Assembly: GCF_026210795.1 (NCBI RefSeq)
Contig: NC_089434.1
Coordinates: 5,394,001-5,458,000, forward strand
Length of the DNA stretch: 64,000 nucleotides
From: Rhizophagus irregularis
Taxonomy: Eukaryota > Glomeromycota > Glomeromycetes > Glomerales > Glomeraceae
Reading direction: 5' to 3'
In this document: piece by piece, positions 1 to 13,622 of the stretch
Layout of the letters: the number at the start of each line of letters is the position of its first letter
How positions within the stretch are numbered: the first letter of the stretch is position 1
Made by a program: the position numbers and the translations under genes
Notes under the pieces: model-generated
Databases searched by the model: none
Told to the model about the DNA's origin: nothing
What the model saw: only the letters and a program-made list of their open reading frames with translations

Positions 1-1089
1 CCATCATCATCTGTGCTTTTTTGATCGAGATTGATTTAATAGCACGATTATTAGAAGATTATCTAATGCTGCTTTTTGTTCACGTTTCGTTTTCTTGAGA
101 GGTAAAGTGGCTTTGAATCTTCATCTCAAAATCAACCATCATCATCAATCTTTGTTTTAGAGCTTCTCGGTTATTGCTTTTGGAGTTGTTTCTGTAGCAT
201 TTCTCAAATGCCTAGTAGTAGATCTTGTTGTATTAGAGCGCTTGTGTTCTTTCCTTAGTTGTTAACATTGGTTGTTAACATTGGTTCGTATTCAAATTAG
301 GTGGTTTTCTTCGATTAAGAGAGCGATATAGAGTAGATCTTTGAAGCAGAGATTTCTGTAAAGTAGAAACTTTGGAGCATTGTAATCAGCGAGTTCTCTC
401 ATCTGAATACCGGCTGATTTAGGATTAACTATTACAACTAAGAACTTATTTATTGCAATATATAATTAATTATGTATTTAAAACTTTTGTTACGTACATA
501 ATGTATATCATTTTCTTAAATCCTTTAAATTTTAGACTTTAAAGATTGTTAAGATGCTTTGGGATTCTAATTACATTAGAGCACCACTTCGGGTAGCACA
601 ACTGCATATATGCAGATGACAAATAGAGATCAGGGAGATCAGGGTCCCTGAAATATATATAAACAGCGCGAACTCAACCATCACGAGACCAAGTAACATA
701 AACATCACCACATCACCTGTACTACTCGATCTAGTATATGTTCTCAAGTCTCAACTTCTTCATCTTCGATTTGAATAGTGGCTGAACGCCTCTAAGTCGG
801 AATCCATTGCCAGAATGGGACTTTTTTTTTATTTAACTTCTCCTATAAATTCTATACGTTGTCACAAATCCTATTGTGAAAACTATTATTTAGTTGGACG
901 AGAGTATGAAGCATCGATAAGTAAGAATATTCCTAAATTTATTGATAATTGATTCAAATAATTTAAATTATTTATATCAAAAATCTCACAATCTTTGTAG
1001 AAAGTTACTTCACAGTTCGAACTACAGAATCAGATAGTACTATTATTGAATTCCAACTTTAGCAACAAATACTTTTAAACGATCTATAA
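1..1089. other. AT-rich non-coding flank
   Basis: No open frame with convincing codon structure was found on either strand. The only recognisable item is the rRNA-like fragment at 774-820. A direct duplication of 'ttgttaacattgg' lies near 259-283, and a short palindrome, tgcatatatgca, lies at about 603-614. Confidence 0.5.
774..820 (+). rRNA. short fragment resembling the 3' end of 28S rRNA
   Basis: The stretch GCTGAACGCCTCTAAGTC at 781-798, followed by GGAATCCATTGCCAGAA, closely matches the conserved block near the 3' end of eukaryotic 25S/28S rRNA, which reads GCTGAACGCCTCTAAGTCAGAATCC. The match ends in a T-run after about 820, and nothing upstream of 774 looks like the preceding rRNA helices. 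It is therefore a stray fragment of under 60 nt, not a functional rRNA gene. It could be a retro-inserted piece or the remains of a dispersed rDNA copy. The identification rests on recall of the rRNA block. Confidence 0.6.
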
Positions 1090-1698
1090 TCAATCTTTGT
1101 TCAATGGTACTTGTTCGGGATCCTAAACATTGCAGTGACTATCGCTCATTTCTTAACATTTGGCACGACATCAGTTCAATCTGGTAATTTTCTAAAAGAA
1201 ATTACTCGCAATGATGGATCATTAAAATTATGCTGCATCATATAGAACTTTTTACATCAAATTTAAGGTAATTTTTATATCCATTTTTTTTAGATATCAT
1301 TTAATTATTTGATCTAGACCAAATAGGTTTAATTTATAATAATATTATAATTGATTTAATAGGCAAATGATGATAATTATTTAGTAAAACTATATATATA
1401 TTATCCCAGCTTAATGGATTCGTATGGTAATGAATACTTTTTTTGCATTTATGATGATTTCATATCAACATTAGCCAGAAATTATTCTGATTTTATTGAT
1501 ATTTTCTCGCAGGAAGAGTTGATAGTATTGTCATTGAAAAGCCTATTGTGAATATTATTCTTTATTTCCTTGGAAAGGATGTCGTGAACACTTTTGGAAT
1601 GACTGGACAAATAAATCCAGATTACGATTTCGCTGAAATAATCCAAATGCCTGCCAAAATCATAAAATTCTTAAGGAGAAAACGATTGGCATTTTGAA
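1090..1698 (+). pseudogene. relic of a multi-exon membrane-protein gene
   Basis: Two exon-like pieces are visible. The first (about 1090-1183) reads WYLFGILNIAVTIAHFLTF and is followed by a GTAATTTT donor; it is a hydrophobic transmembrane-type stretch. The second (1513-1698) follows a TTTTCTCGCAG acceptor. It reads IVNIILYFLGKDVVNTFGMT, continues through PDYDFAEIIQ and ends RRKRLAF-stop. No clean exon joins them: the intervening 1200-1510 stretch has stops in every frame that was tried. The style (hydrophobic helices, short introns) resembles the gene at 4084-5051, but homology cannot be shown by eye. No function is assigned. It could also be a live gene whose middle exons were missed. Confidence 0.35.
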
Positions 1699-4083
1699 GA
1701 AGTGAAGGAAACTTGTATGAATAGGTGTTATGTTAAATGGATTATTGTTTTTTTTATTCTGATTTTAACTATTCAAGGATATCAGTTATTTCTTGATCAC
1801 GTAATATGTGTAATATGGATGGAATGTGAAATTCTTTATTGATGAAGTTAAGTTTGGTGTGACACGAGAATTATTATTTGTATTTGTAATTAAAGGAGAT
1901 GAGGAAGGTGAACGTTAAATTCTTTATTGAAGTTGATCAGGAGTGTTTAGAATTATTATTTTATTATTTTTTTCTTATTTTGTGTAGGCGAGGGAGATAA
2001 AGGTATGATTGAAGGGTGGTGTATTATAATTCTAGTCTGTTCACAATAATTAGGGATTTTCGATAAAGCAAAAGAATGTAAAAACAATAGTAGAATTTAG
2101 GAAGTTGCAAAAGGGGAAATTTCTTTGGAGATAATGTGTATGAATTCAAATGAAATTTTATTAGTTAGGATGGAATCAATTGTGATCTTAAACGTAATTC
2201 CCTTTGAATTATAATCCCTTTTATTCTTTTTTCTTGTTTTATTCGATTACTTCTATTAATTCCTGTTCGTAACATTTCGTTTGATCTTGATAATTTCTAA
2301 ATAATTATTGATAGTTTCATTATTCCTAGCTGTGTTTATTTATCTCTTTAATTTTCTTTTCGACTTGTTAATTTCTCTTTTTTTTTGTTTTCCAATAAAT
2401 TTTGGTATCTTCTGGTTGTGTCATTTTCAACTTCTATTGCAAATCTTCTTTTGTTAATCCAACAAAACTTTACCTGGAAGTAATTTATTCATTAAGAAAT
2501 TATTTGGTCAATTTATTCAGCCAAAACAAGCGCGTGAGGATAATGGATCAATTGCTGAAGCAGATAAATCTCTTTATTACCTTAAGATATTTGTGACAAT
2601 TTATATTATTAACTTAATCTACTTAATCTTTAGAACTTAATCAATAACCGAAATACTTTGTATTTCAACAGGAAATCTACCTTCTGTTTCCTTATATCTT
2701 TCATTATGAGTTTTTACAAAATATATGATTATTTGATCCGCATATAATGACACTATTGACTATGATTGACGCCCAGACTAAAACATTTCAAAAGCCCACC
2801 CAAAAGTATTGGCATGTGTTTTTATACAACCTAAAATGAAATATAAACTATCATTAGATTTCCATCGAATTAGATTGCTCTTCATCATGAATCTTCTTCA
2901 TTGAATCAGCAATTTAGTAGTTTGATCCATCAAATATATTGGTTAGTTTGATCTATCAAATATATTAGTATTTACAAAATACACAATTCAAGGGAGAAAT
3001 ATATTTTCTACTAATCCTTCGGAAACCGAACCGTCGAGCGCGGAGCCCTTATATTAATAATAGCAATTAACAAATTTACATCTAACGATCACATTGTAAA
3101 CTGTCACGTGACTGGGTGGACTATTTGTGTTACTATTTTTAAGACTCTAGGGAAATTAATATCGAAACATTGTAGGGAAAAAAGAAAATGTATGTACGCA
3201 ACCTTAATATTCGAATTATAAAATTACGAAAAGATTTTTTATAATAGATTATTAAAAATTGAAGAAAATTATTTCTTTAAATTTAAAGCTTATTCCCAAA
3301 AAATATATCACAAGCGACGTGAATAGTTTGTATTAAAAATAACCAATCACCTTTTAATAAAGTTGCTGTGCCAACAACTTGTTGATCGAACTTCAATATA
3401 CCAATTACTTATAATTTATTCAAGGGACTATCACATCTATATAAGGTAAGGGTCATTTAAAAAAAAAACAATACCGTGTGATGTGATGAAAAAACCTTAA
3501 ATCCGGTTTTAGATTATTCCAAATTTTACAGGTTTATTTAATTTTAAATGAAATTATAAACAAGAATTACAAAAGATTTTTGCGATAACCTAATTTTATT
3601 ATAAATAAATAAATAAATAAATAAAAAAAAAAATAAATATTTATGTTAACAGTTAACTGTGTTTCCATGTATTTGTCAAAAAATATATTTAATTTTTTAC
3701 GGAGTTGATTCCGAAAAGTTTCTTTTCTTTACATCACGCGCTTTAATTCTCGAATCGAACCTGTTTATCCTTTTTTTTTTATTTTAATTATTATTTTTTT
3801 TTTTGCAGTTTTTGCAGGATGTAAATGTAAAAGCATTACAGCTATTAAGCTAAAAAAAATTGTGCTACAGATCATCATAATTAATTTGTTAGTAACAACT
3901 TAAAAGAATTATAATTGGTTAAAACGTGATTAATGAGATAATTTTACAAAATTTTCAACGCCAGGTTTTTTCAAAGGTTGTTAATATCATAAAATATTAT
4001 ATATATGGTGAGTGAATGCTTTCAATAAAAAAAAAAATTAAACTCTAATATTCTCATTTAACGCGCAATTTTAACGTAAAAAA
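1699..4083. other. AT-rich intergenic sequence
   Basis: No supported gene. The reading frame at 2402-2596 has no ATG or splice context and no recognisable motif. The sequence holds long A/T runs, an (aaat)n tract at about 3602-3640 and scattered GC-richer islets (3020-3060) without structure that could be named. Confidence 0.5.
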
Positions 4084-5051
4084 ATGGATTCCGTAATTTT
4101 TTCTTTTCTCTTTGGCTGCACTTTTACAGTTAGTAATCGATTATTTATTTACTTATCCTAATTTAATAGTATATTTGTATAATAATATTTATAATTTGTT
4201 TTTTACTTTGTTAGATTTACGTTCATAATTTCATTGTATCGGCATTTAATTACCGATATGACATTTCCAATTTTTCAATATGGAAAATAACGATAAATTT
4301 AAGTGGAGCGGTCGTGTCTATTCTCTCCGTCTTTCTAGTCTACCAACTATCATGCCAAACAATAAGCTACATATGTGAAACCGCGGATTTTATATATAGG
4401 CAATCGATTATTCTCTTTTTATTAAAGAGGTTAATTGGCGTATCGAATTGTAAATGGGACAAAATCTTTTGCATTTCATTTTTTACGATCAGGACTTTAC
4501 TCCAAGTAATTATTTTTTATTTTATATTACGGTATTACTGTTGAATAAAATTTAAAATCTTAATTAATTGATTCGTTCATATTTTCAAATAGATAACTCA
4601 TATTGTATTATTCAGACTTGACGTTGGTAGTACGTGTGATTTTGAAGATAAAGCGAAATTCGCAAAGTGGGGGTACATCGGCATTGATTTAATTATCAAT
4701 ATTTTCGTAACGATTAGGTTGATCCAAATTTTAACAAAAGGTATCAGAAATTCGAAAGACTTAAATCAAATGACCGAAAGGTCACCAAATATGAATAATT
4801 TATTTAAGGCGGCTAATTACTGGGGTTATCTACAATTGGGATCAACTTTAATATTCAATAGTTTAGCGATTGTAGAGATAATTCCTTCGTTAAAATTTGG
4901 TAGTATTTTAACGATCAGAATTTTTCAAACTCTTAATAATATTTTATTCTCCCTTTTAATAACAAATGACAAAAAAATTGTTAAAATAATTGCAAGAATC
5001 GAAGATAATGATAATGATAATAATATCGATAATATCGAGATATCTGTATAA
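4084..5051 (+). CDS. multi-pass membrane protein of unknown function (3 exons)
   Basis: The best model has exons at 4084-4128, 4215-4531 and 4616-5051, giving 265 residues. The introns are 86 and 84 nt. Donors are GTTAGT and GTATTA; acceptors are TTTGTTAG and TTATTCAG. The phases agree (0, then 2), and the joined frame runs to TAA at 5051. The start is the first ATG of a hydrophobic leader, MDSVIFSFLFGCTFT. About six hydrophobic helices follow, among them SGAVVSILSVFLVYQ, IFCISFFTIRTLLQVIIFYF, GIDLIINIFVTIRLIQI and LQLGSTLIFNSLAIVEI. The C-terminus is a D/N-rich acidic tail. Hydrophobic proteins with short introns of this style recur in Rhizophagus genomes (family recall), but no function is known to me. 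It most likely sits in a membrane. The exon junctions are inference; transmembrane coding is well supported. Confidence 0.6.
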
Positions 5052-6690
5052 TATGGTTTTATTTCATTTGATTTCATTTAATATGGTATTTGATATTAAG
5101 TAAACATAATTTATAAAAATAATTTGTATTTTATATTTTATACAAATAATAAATAAATAATATAATAATTATAATTATAATATAATTAAACATCATCTTA
5201 TACGTAATACAAAAAAAAATGTGCTAACTTTTCTACTTTTCTACATTTCAATAATATGCATGTACCATTCATACCATTCATGTACACTCTGCTGACGGGA
5301 CCGCAGAAAGAAAAAAAAAAATTGACAATACTTTATTTATTATTGGTTAACAAATTTTTTCATATGTTTAAAACTCATAATACATGCATATGATGCATTT
5401 CTCTTGAATGGCTTTTATTCGTGTCCTTTGTTCAAAATGTTATTTAATTTTAATTAAGAAATTCTTTGAGATGGCCAAAATGATCGCTGATCGACCTCTT
5501 TTACTTATTTGTTTTTCGACATTTGATGCGCAGAAAAGTGAAAAAATTTTTCTGCAAGTCAAAAGCTCAATCGGAGAATTTTTTGTAATTTGATGCAAGA
5601 TCTGCAAAGGATCTATATGATATCAATCATTGAAACTTTTTTTAATTGTTTTCAAATTAACTTAAAACGTAATTTTTATAATTTTTATTATATATTTTTG
5701 GACAGCATTGATTAAGAACACTTGAAAAATGATTATAAGTATCAAAATACATTTAATTTTATTTTTATATTGCATAATTATTTTTATTAGATAATACATA
5801 TATATCTGATATATTATTAATAATACTGTATTATTTTATTTTTTTAATAAGTTAATATAAATATATATTATTATATATATTATTTATTAATATTTATTTT
5901 TTTTTTTTATTTTTTTTTTAATAAAAACTCAAATTAACACAAAAAAAGAAGATTCCTTTAAGCGAAAAATTCTTCTCACAAATAATTTATGTATTTTATT
6001 TTATATACCTAATCACTTAATCACCATAATCAAAAATGTTCATCCCATGCCAATTTATCTAAATATGATTAGTTGATTTTTGTATAATGAAACCCCAATA
6101 CTTTTTTTATATATATTTTTACGCGGATAAACTCTAATAAATCCTTTTTTTTTATTTTTTACAAGGGAAGTTCTAATAGATTTTTTTTCTTCTTAAAAAG
6201 ATTCTTTTGAACGTCCACAAATTATCTAATTTGGTATTTTATTTATTTTCATTTTATTCCAAATCAATCATAAATTACGTTATAATCTAAAATATCTATC
6301 CGTCAATATACCTAAATATAATTTTGACCTTCTAACCCTTTCTCTAAAAAGATTTTTTTACACGAAATACTTATTCCGGACCGGATATATTATTTGGACC
6401 GATATATTATTATTTTATCTTAAAAACAATTCTTGTTCAATATATTTAGTATATTTGTTTTATACACGTATTTGTTGATATAAAAAGGTTTCATACAATA
6501 TATACAATATACAATATATATGTGCATATATATATATATATATATATGCTACATTATATTAAATTATTTTAATAAAAATAAAAATATTATTATATTTATT
6601 ATATAAGAATTATAATTGTTTCTTACATTAATTATATCATATGAACATTACTATATCATATGAACATTATTTATTATGCAACAAAATACT
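5052..6690. other. AT-rich intergenic sequence
   Basis: No gene supported. The 61-codon frame at 5408-5593 starts at an ATG but lacks homology, repeats or splice context. The remainder is A/T homopolymers and TA-rich microsatellite, for example (at)n at about 6528-6547. Confidence 0.5.
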
Positions 6691-6694
6691 TCGG

Positions 6695-7210
6695 AACACA
6701 CGCGTTATCAAATCTTTTTGATTTAAAGAGTAAGAGTTTCTTTTATTATTCCATATTTATCTTTATTTACTTTTTTCCATCTCATCTATTCATCCCTTTA
6801 TTAATAAAAGATTGAGTCATACTTTATCAAATCTTGTTGATTTGAAGAGCAATTGCTTCTTTTATTAATTCATTTCTATTTTTTACTTTTTTTTCCATCT
6901 CATTCTATTCATTCATCCCTTTATTAATAAATGATTGCGTTATACCGAACGCACGCGTCATCGATTTGAGGAGCAATTGCTTCCTTTTATTAATCCATAT
7001 CTATTTTTATTTTATTCTATTCATCCCTTTTTTATTAATATATGCTGAACACAAATCCTTTTGATTTAAAGAGCAATTGCTTCCATCTCATTCTATTCAT
7101 TCCTTTATTAATAATAAATGATTGCGTTATGCTGACGCGTTATCAAATCTTTTAATCCGTATCTATTTTTAATTTTTTTCCATCTCTTTCTATTCTTTCC
7201 TTTATTAATA
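6695..7210. repeat. degenerate tandem repeat, unit roughly 100-130 bp
   Basis: The same word series recurs four to five times: gcgttat, then caaatcttttgattt, then gagcaattgcttc, then ttttattaatccatatctat, then ccatctcattctattcat, then tttattaataaatgattg. Copies begin near 6703, 6823, 6950, 7045 and 7130, and later copies lack internal pieces. The mutual divergence and internal deletions mark it as an old minisatellite. No coding frame runs through the units. Confidence 0.75.
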
Positions 7211-9450
7211 AATGATTGCGTTATTGGTGTTATTGTTTAGATCACAGGTTAATGATTCTTTCATCTCATAATTTACGCCAAGTTGACTATTTGTCTAAGG
7301 TAAAAACTTATTTCCGCGATTATTTAGCTTTTTTTGAAAGAAAAGATTTCTCAAAAAGGTGTTATCAACATGTAATACACTCAAATGCATCATTTCATTT
7401 AGGTCAATGATATCTACGCCAAGATATTGAAATAAACGCGTTGTTGGTAATTAAAGTTTATTATAATGATTTCGTACAATGTACTTACCCCCCTTTACGT
7501 TTCAAATATGATACACATGGCGCTGCGCAAGACTCAGATATTAATTATAAAAGCATCCATAATTCAGTGTCGAGATCGTTCTTTACAATTTAAGAAATTA
7601 TGAAAATATAAGATACTTAAAATATGATTTTTATAAGTTAGTTCTGAAAAAAAAGAAAAAAAAACCAAAAAAAAACCAAAAACAAAAAAAAACAAAAAAA
7701 AAAACCGGTACTCCCCTTTTCTTAAAGTATCACCAAAGTCTCTCCCAAGAAAAAATCCCGTGGAAACAAAAAAACACTCCCAAAAATCCGCCCCACCCAC
7801 TCTGTCCTTCTTTTGCCCTTTTGTCCTTAATAAAAAGGAAATCGGTTAGTAAAACAAAAGTTTAAACAAATCAGTTAAATTATAACTCGTGAAAAATATC
7901 AACAATTAACCTTTTATCTTTTTTTTAATATAAAATTAGGCAATTATTGGGATTGTCGAATTCAGCTTTTTATAAATTCAGAATATCCATGTCCCGACAC
8001 TGTTTGGGAATCCGGCTATTTAAAGCTCGGTAATGGAAAAATCTGTATTATTTTTTTAAATTTTATTTTTTTATTTTTTTTTTTTACATTTTTTTTATAT
8101 ATAATATATATAATGTAAAAATCATATCAAAGAAACTTTACTGTATTCCGTTTTTTGATTAAAAATGAATATTTTTATTTGTTTGATTTTATTTTTTTAT
8201 TTTATTTTTATTTTTATTTTTATTTTTATTTGAGAATTTGTATTTGTTTTATTTATAAATTTTCTTTTTTATTTTTTCTTATTTTATTTATTTTTCTTAA
8301 AATATTTCTTTCTTTCAATTAAGATTCAAAAGATTTTATAGGGAAATCATTATGTAAAATTTTAAGATCGTTTGTTAATAAAATTAAATAAAAAAAAGAT
8401 ATGAAAATATCTTTTTTTAAAAAAAAAATTATGCGTCAATGTTTCATATCAATGGTTTTTTCTTGTAATTTTATCTTAAAATATTTTTATTCATAATTAT
8501 TTATTCTATTTATTTCGATTGTAAAAAATAAAAAACTGCGTTTTTTTAAATTTCTAAAATAACAATAATTTGTTCAGTTAAAAAAATCAACATAGATTTT
8601 ATAAAGTCAAAAGGATCATAAGAATTATTTAAATAAACGCTTCTTTGTATATATATTTTATTAAACGCGAAAATTTTTCAAAAAGATAAATGTTGTACAA
8701 AAAAATTTGACCAATAAAATTACGTTACCGAATAATTTATATTTATGTCGATCTAATTTATATTTATATCAATCCAATTTATATTTATGCTAAAATAAGT
8801 AATATAAGAATGTTATATAATTATGTAATTTTATAAAATTTTCTTTGGTTTTTACTTGCTTTCTTGAATTATCTTTTGTAAATAATTCATATAATCTATA
8901 GTAATATAATAATATAATAAGATAAATTTAAGAAATTACAACCAATATTAATATACTAATTATAAATTTATTTTTATAAATTTAATTCTTTTTCTATCTA
9001 ATCAAATTAATTATCCTAATATTCTATTATATTAAGAATTACTTTATAAAAATTATAAATTTAATTGATTTAAGTAATTATTTAAACAAATAATAAAATT
9101 TGAATTATTAATTTTTAATTAATTATAATGAAATTTATTATACTTTTATACTTTCAATTTGAAAAAAAAGTTAAAATTAAATAAATTTAAAAAAAAATAA
9201 TTTACAAATATTTTAGATTTTAATAGTCCTATTAAATTTTATATAATCTGATCAATTTTAAAAACTATTTACAATTTTAATATTAAAAGTAAATTATAAT
9301 AAATCAGATTATTATAAAATTTACAATACATCAGTTTATGCAATTTAAATCTAATATTATTAATATATATTGTTTTTTTAATTAAAATTATTTTATTATT
9401 ACTATTTATTTAAATATTTTAATTATAAAAAGACTTATTTTTCACCTAAA
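7211..9450. other. very AT-rich non-coding sequence
   Basis: A 64-codon frame at 7216-7410 lacks a credible start and has no recognisable motif. The minus-strand frame at 7564-7800 is an artefact of G/A-rich low complexity. From 7900 to 9450 the sequence is almost pure A/T with poly-T and poly-A runs. No feature was seen. Confidence 0.55.
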
Positions 9451-9459
9451 TGATTTCTT

Positions 9460-10440
9460 ATTCTCCTTATAGTCGTGTTAACCATTTGCTAATTATTTTC
9501 AAAAAAGAAATAATATAATTTTATAAAGATAAAGAATATTAAATTTTACCTGAAATATATCCATTCTTTAATTATATATAATATTTTTAAATATTTATAT
9601 TTCAATTAATATACTATTATAAAAAAATTTATTAAATAAAAATTTTTATTTTAAATATAAATTAAAAGTTAAATAATTCATATTTTTTTAAATACAATTA
9701 TCTTTTTTTATTATTAATATTATTATAGTCAAAAGGAATAGTTAAATACAATTATTTTTATATTAATTATTTAAAAATATAAAAGAATTATTAATATTTA
9801 TTTAATAAATTAATATATATTTTATTTATAATTCAAATTATATATAATATTTATAATATTTATATTTTACAAGAATTTTTTTTTTAAAAAATAATTTTAT
9901 CAATGACGCTATGATAATTATTTTGTTAATTATTTCTAAAAAAAAAAAATAATGTAATTTTTAACACAAAAAAAAGTGTTTTTTAAAATAAAATTTAATA
10001 TTAATTTTATATAACTTTCAAAAGTTATAATTTATAGGTAATTTTACCCACTTTACAAGTTTATTTAATACATTAAAAGAATTATTAATATTTACTTAAT
10101 AAATTAATATATATTTTATTTATAAAACTATTAAATGATTAAAAATAACACCATGATGATCATTTTGCTGATCATTTCCAAAAAAGGAATAATGTAATTT
10201 TGATAAATAAAAAATTGTTTTATAAATAATTTTTATTATAATACTCTTTAATAAAAACTATAAAATGACGTCATGATGATCATTTTGCCGATTATTTCCA
10301 AAAAAAGAATAATATAATTTTTTTTGAAAAAAAATTTTAAAATAAAATTTAATATAAACTTTATATAATAACCTTTAAAATTTTAATTTATAAATAATTT
10401 TGCTTGTTTTACAAATTTATTTAATACTTGTAAAAAAGAT
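9460..10440. repeat. recurring 'catgatgatcattttgc' repeat block
   Basis: Copies lie near 9473, 9903, 10150 and 10267. Each carries a variant of catgatgatcattttgc, then gatTatttccaaaaaa, then gaataatataattttt. The copies at 9901 and 10262 share a longer tail (aaaataaaatttaatat, actttatataa, then ttacaaatttatttaatac), so the duplicated unit is about 200 bp. It looks like an old local duplication or MITE amplification in AT-rich DNA. No coding capacity. Confidence 0.6.
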
Positions 10441-11293
10441 TTTTTTTTTTTTTTTTTTAAATGTTGAATCATGTATCATTTTATTAGAATATATTTGGAT
10501 TACATAATAATCACAACTATTCTGTAAATAATACTTCCAGCTCCTGGCCAGTCCGATCAAACATTAACTATTATATCACTAATAAATTAAGAACAAAATT
10601 AAATAGTAAAAGTAAACCAAATAATTAAACCAAAATACTATACTATAAACCAAAATTAAACTAAAAAGAGAAATAAAAGTAAAATAAAATAAAATTAAAA
10701 ATAAAAAGTAAAATTATTATCATTATTATTATTTTTTTTTTTTAAAAAAAAAGTCTTACTCCAATAATTTTTTGCTTATGTATAATGTAACCTTATTAAA
10801 CTTCTTCTTTATTGGAATCCAATCCTCACATATGTATTTCTTTATAAAGGTATCCAACTTGTAAAAAAGGTTTATAAATATTATTTTTAATATTTTTTAT
10901 AATATTATATTGATTTATTAATAAATTAATTACTATATATTAGTTAGTGAAAATATTACAAAAATTAGAAAAAGATTTTTTATATTATAATATTACAATA
11001 TAAATTGTTAGTATAATATATAATATAGATTTTTATAATATATAATATATATGTAAACTTAAAGTTGGTTAAAATTGATATAAATAGTTAAAATTAACAA
11101 TTTTCATATCATAATTCTGGCTAAAATTTTTTAAATTCTGATTAAATTTTAAAATCAAAATTTCAAATTATATGTAATATTACATTAATGCAATGTAATA
11201 TTATTTTTAACAATTATAAATTATATTCATCTAGTTTTCAAAAATATTTTTATAAACTTTAAAAATTAAAAACTTCATTTATTCAGTTACATT

Positions 11294-12078
11294 AATTGCT
11301 AATTCGGTTAAGATCAGCAGTGTCTTACTATGTAAAATCGGGGCAAAAAAAGAAAATAATTATCTGCATCCAATGATCCAATTTCAATGAACTTTTTTTT
11401 GTTTTATAGATCTTGATTTCCTCAATAAAATAAAAAATTTATTGAAATTGAAATACTAAATTATAAGAAAATCGTGAAAAAGTATTTCATATTATTATTA
11501 TAACTAAATTTTAGTAAATCATAAAAAAAGAATTGATTCCTAATTCAGTGATCCAATTTCAATAATTTTTTTTTGTCTTTTAGGTCTTAACCTCTTCTTC
11601 ACAATAAAAAAAAGTTTGTTAATATTGGACTGCTAGATCGGAAGATAATCACAAGATATATTTTGCCATATCGCTGAATCTAAAAATCGTTGGCAAAATA
11701 TGTTTTCGCAATTATCTCACGATCTAGAGGCCCAATTTTGACAAAATTTTTTTATTATGTAGAGATTATTGAGATCTAAATAACAAAAAAAAGTTTATCG
11801 AAATTGGATCACTGAATCAGAAGATAATTGTCTGCTTTGTTATTAATGGAATCTGATCGTTGTCAGTAAAATATGTTTTTGTGATTATCTCACAACCTAA
11901 TGGTCCAATTTCAATGAAATTATTTTTATTTTATAAAGGTAATCCAGACTTACAGAACAAAAAAAAGTTCATCAAAATTGGATTATTAGATCATATGATA
12001 ATTATTTTTATTATTTGCACCAATTTCCCCAATTTTATATAGTAGGACACTGCTGATCTTAACCGAATTAGCAATTAA
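11294..12078. mobile_element. 785-bp inverted-repeat element (MITE-like) with internal mirrored modules
   Basis: The left end reads attgctaattcggttaagat then cagcagtgtcttactat. The right end, read on the other strand, is the same over about 36 bp with one mismatch (cttactat versus cctactat). TTA/TTAA lies at both outer edges and may be a target duplication. The inside is built of four related modules of about 110 bp carrying 'ccaatttcaatgaa' or its inverse 'ttcatcaaaattgga', each next to an ATCTCAC or AAGATAAT word. No ORF is present. Related internal modules recur unlinked at 15520-15850. The superfamily is not resolved. Confidence 0.75.
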
Positions 12079-12359
12079 GCAAAAAAAAATTGTTAATTAT
12101 ATAATTATTTTAATATAATAAACTAATAAAGTATTAAGAAAACTTTTTTAATTTTCTTTTTTTAAAAATTTTTAAGTTTATAACATTCAAACAGATTTAA
12201 TAATATTATATATTCTAATAAAAAAGAAATTTTTTTTATTAGTATTTAATTAAAAAAATTTAAAATAACAAAAAATCTGACTTAATAATTACCATTTTAA
12301 GCTTAGCAAAAATTGTTCATTTCACTAAGTTATATTTATAAAAAAAATTTTATTAAAAG

Positions 12360-13100
12360 TTTTATTAAAAATTTATGTTTATTTTATATTTTGGTCATAT
12401 AAAATTACTTTTTATATTTAAGCAAAGTGTTTAGCAAATTGAACCTACCTGTATTTCAATTTCTATGATGTAGGTATATTACATGTAAAGAAAAGTACAT
12501 TTTATCAGTACTAACTTATAAATTTTTCGTTTTTTTGTTTTCTAACTTTAGAGCGTAATTGCACCACTTTGGTCAAATGAAATCGACTTTCTAAATTAAT
12601 TAAAAATTGTTCAGCAAGGTCGAAACTACCTATATATTAATTTTCATAAGAGTAAATATAATACTTATAAAGAACGTCACATTTTTCACAATAGTACTAA
12701 CTTCCGAATTTTTTATTTTTCCGTTTATAACTTTAGAGCGTAATTATACTACTTTAGTCAAATGAAATCGACTTTCTAAATTAATTGAAAATTGTTCAGC
12801 AAGGTCGAAACTACTTACATATTAATTTTCATAAGTATAAGTATAATACTTATGGAGAACGTTACGTTTTTCACAATGGTACTAACTTCCGAATTTTTTA
12901 TTTTTCCGTTTATAACTTTAGAGCGTAATTACACCACTTTAGTCAAATGAAATCGACTTTCTAAATTAATTGAAAATTGTTCAGCAAGGTCAAAACTACT
13001 TACATATTAATTTTCATAAGTGTAAGTATAGTACTTGTGGAGAACGTCATATTTTTTATAATAGTATTAACTTTCGAATTTTTCTTTTTTTGTTTACTAA
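12360..13100 (+). repeat. 185-bp satellite array, four copies
   Basis: The word aactttagagcgtaatt begins at 12544, 12729 and 12914, an exact period of 185 bp. Each unit continues caaatgaaatcgactttc, aaattgttcagcaaggtc, gaaactac and tattaattttcata. A more diverged copy lacking part of the core lies at about 12360-12543. The three inner copies are about 90% identical by eye, so they amplified or homogenised more recently than the surrounding AT repeats. The same family appears inverted at 63140-63640. Confidence 0.85.
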
Positions 13101-13622
13101 CTTTTTTTTATTAATTGAATGTTATTAGTTTATCCTTACAACATATTGTTCATTATAAATCATATTTAAAAGTGTGTTTAAATAAAATATTTTAATAATA
13201 TATAAATAAATTTTTAATTTTTTGAATAACACTTATTATTTTATATAATATAAATAATTTACATAAAATTTTAATTTGGATTTGCATAGATTTATACTAA
13301 TTCAGACTAGGAGTATAGATGCGTAGAGTTGATCAATTTTTAGGGGCAAATGTAAAAGTATTTTTTTTTAAAAAAAAAAATTTTCAAGTTACGGTAATTT
13401 TTTTTTTTTAATAAAATTTATTTTCTTATAATTTAATCTACTTTTTTTTGTTTATAAATTTTATAATAAAATAAATTCAGGTATATAATTTAAAGATGTT
13501 AGCCTTAATTATTTTTTAAAAAATTTTGAATTACAAATATAAGATTTTTATAGCCTTAATTAATTATGAAAAATAAAAATTTTGTGTTATGCCACTTTTT
13601 TGAATTACAGTTAACATTTTTA

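Noticed and set aside
7564-7800. 78-codon minus-strand frame rich in F/G
   Set aside because: It is a reading of poly-A/T and 'ccaaaa' low complexity; no motif and no splice context.
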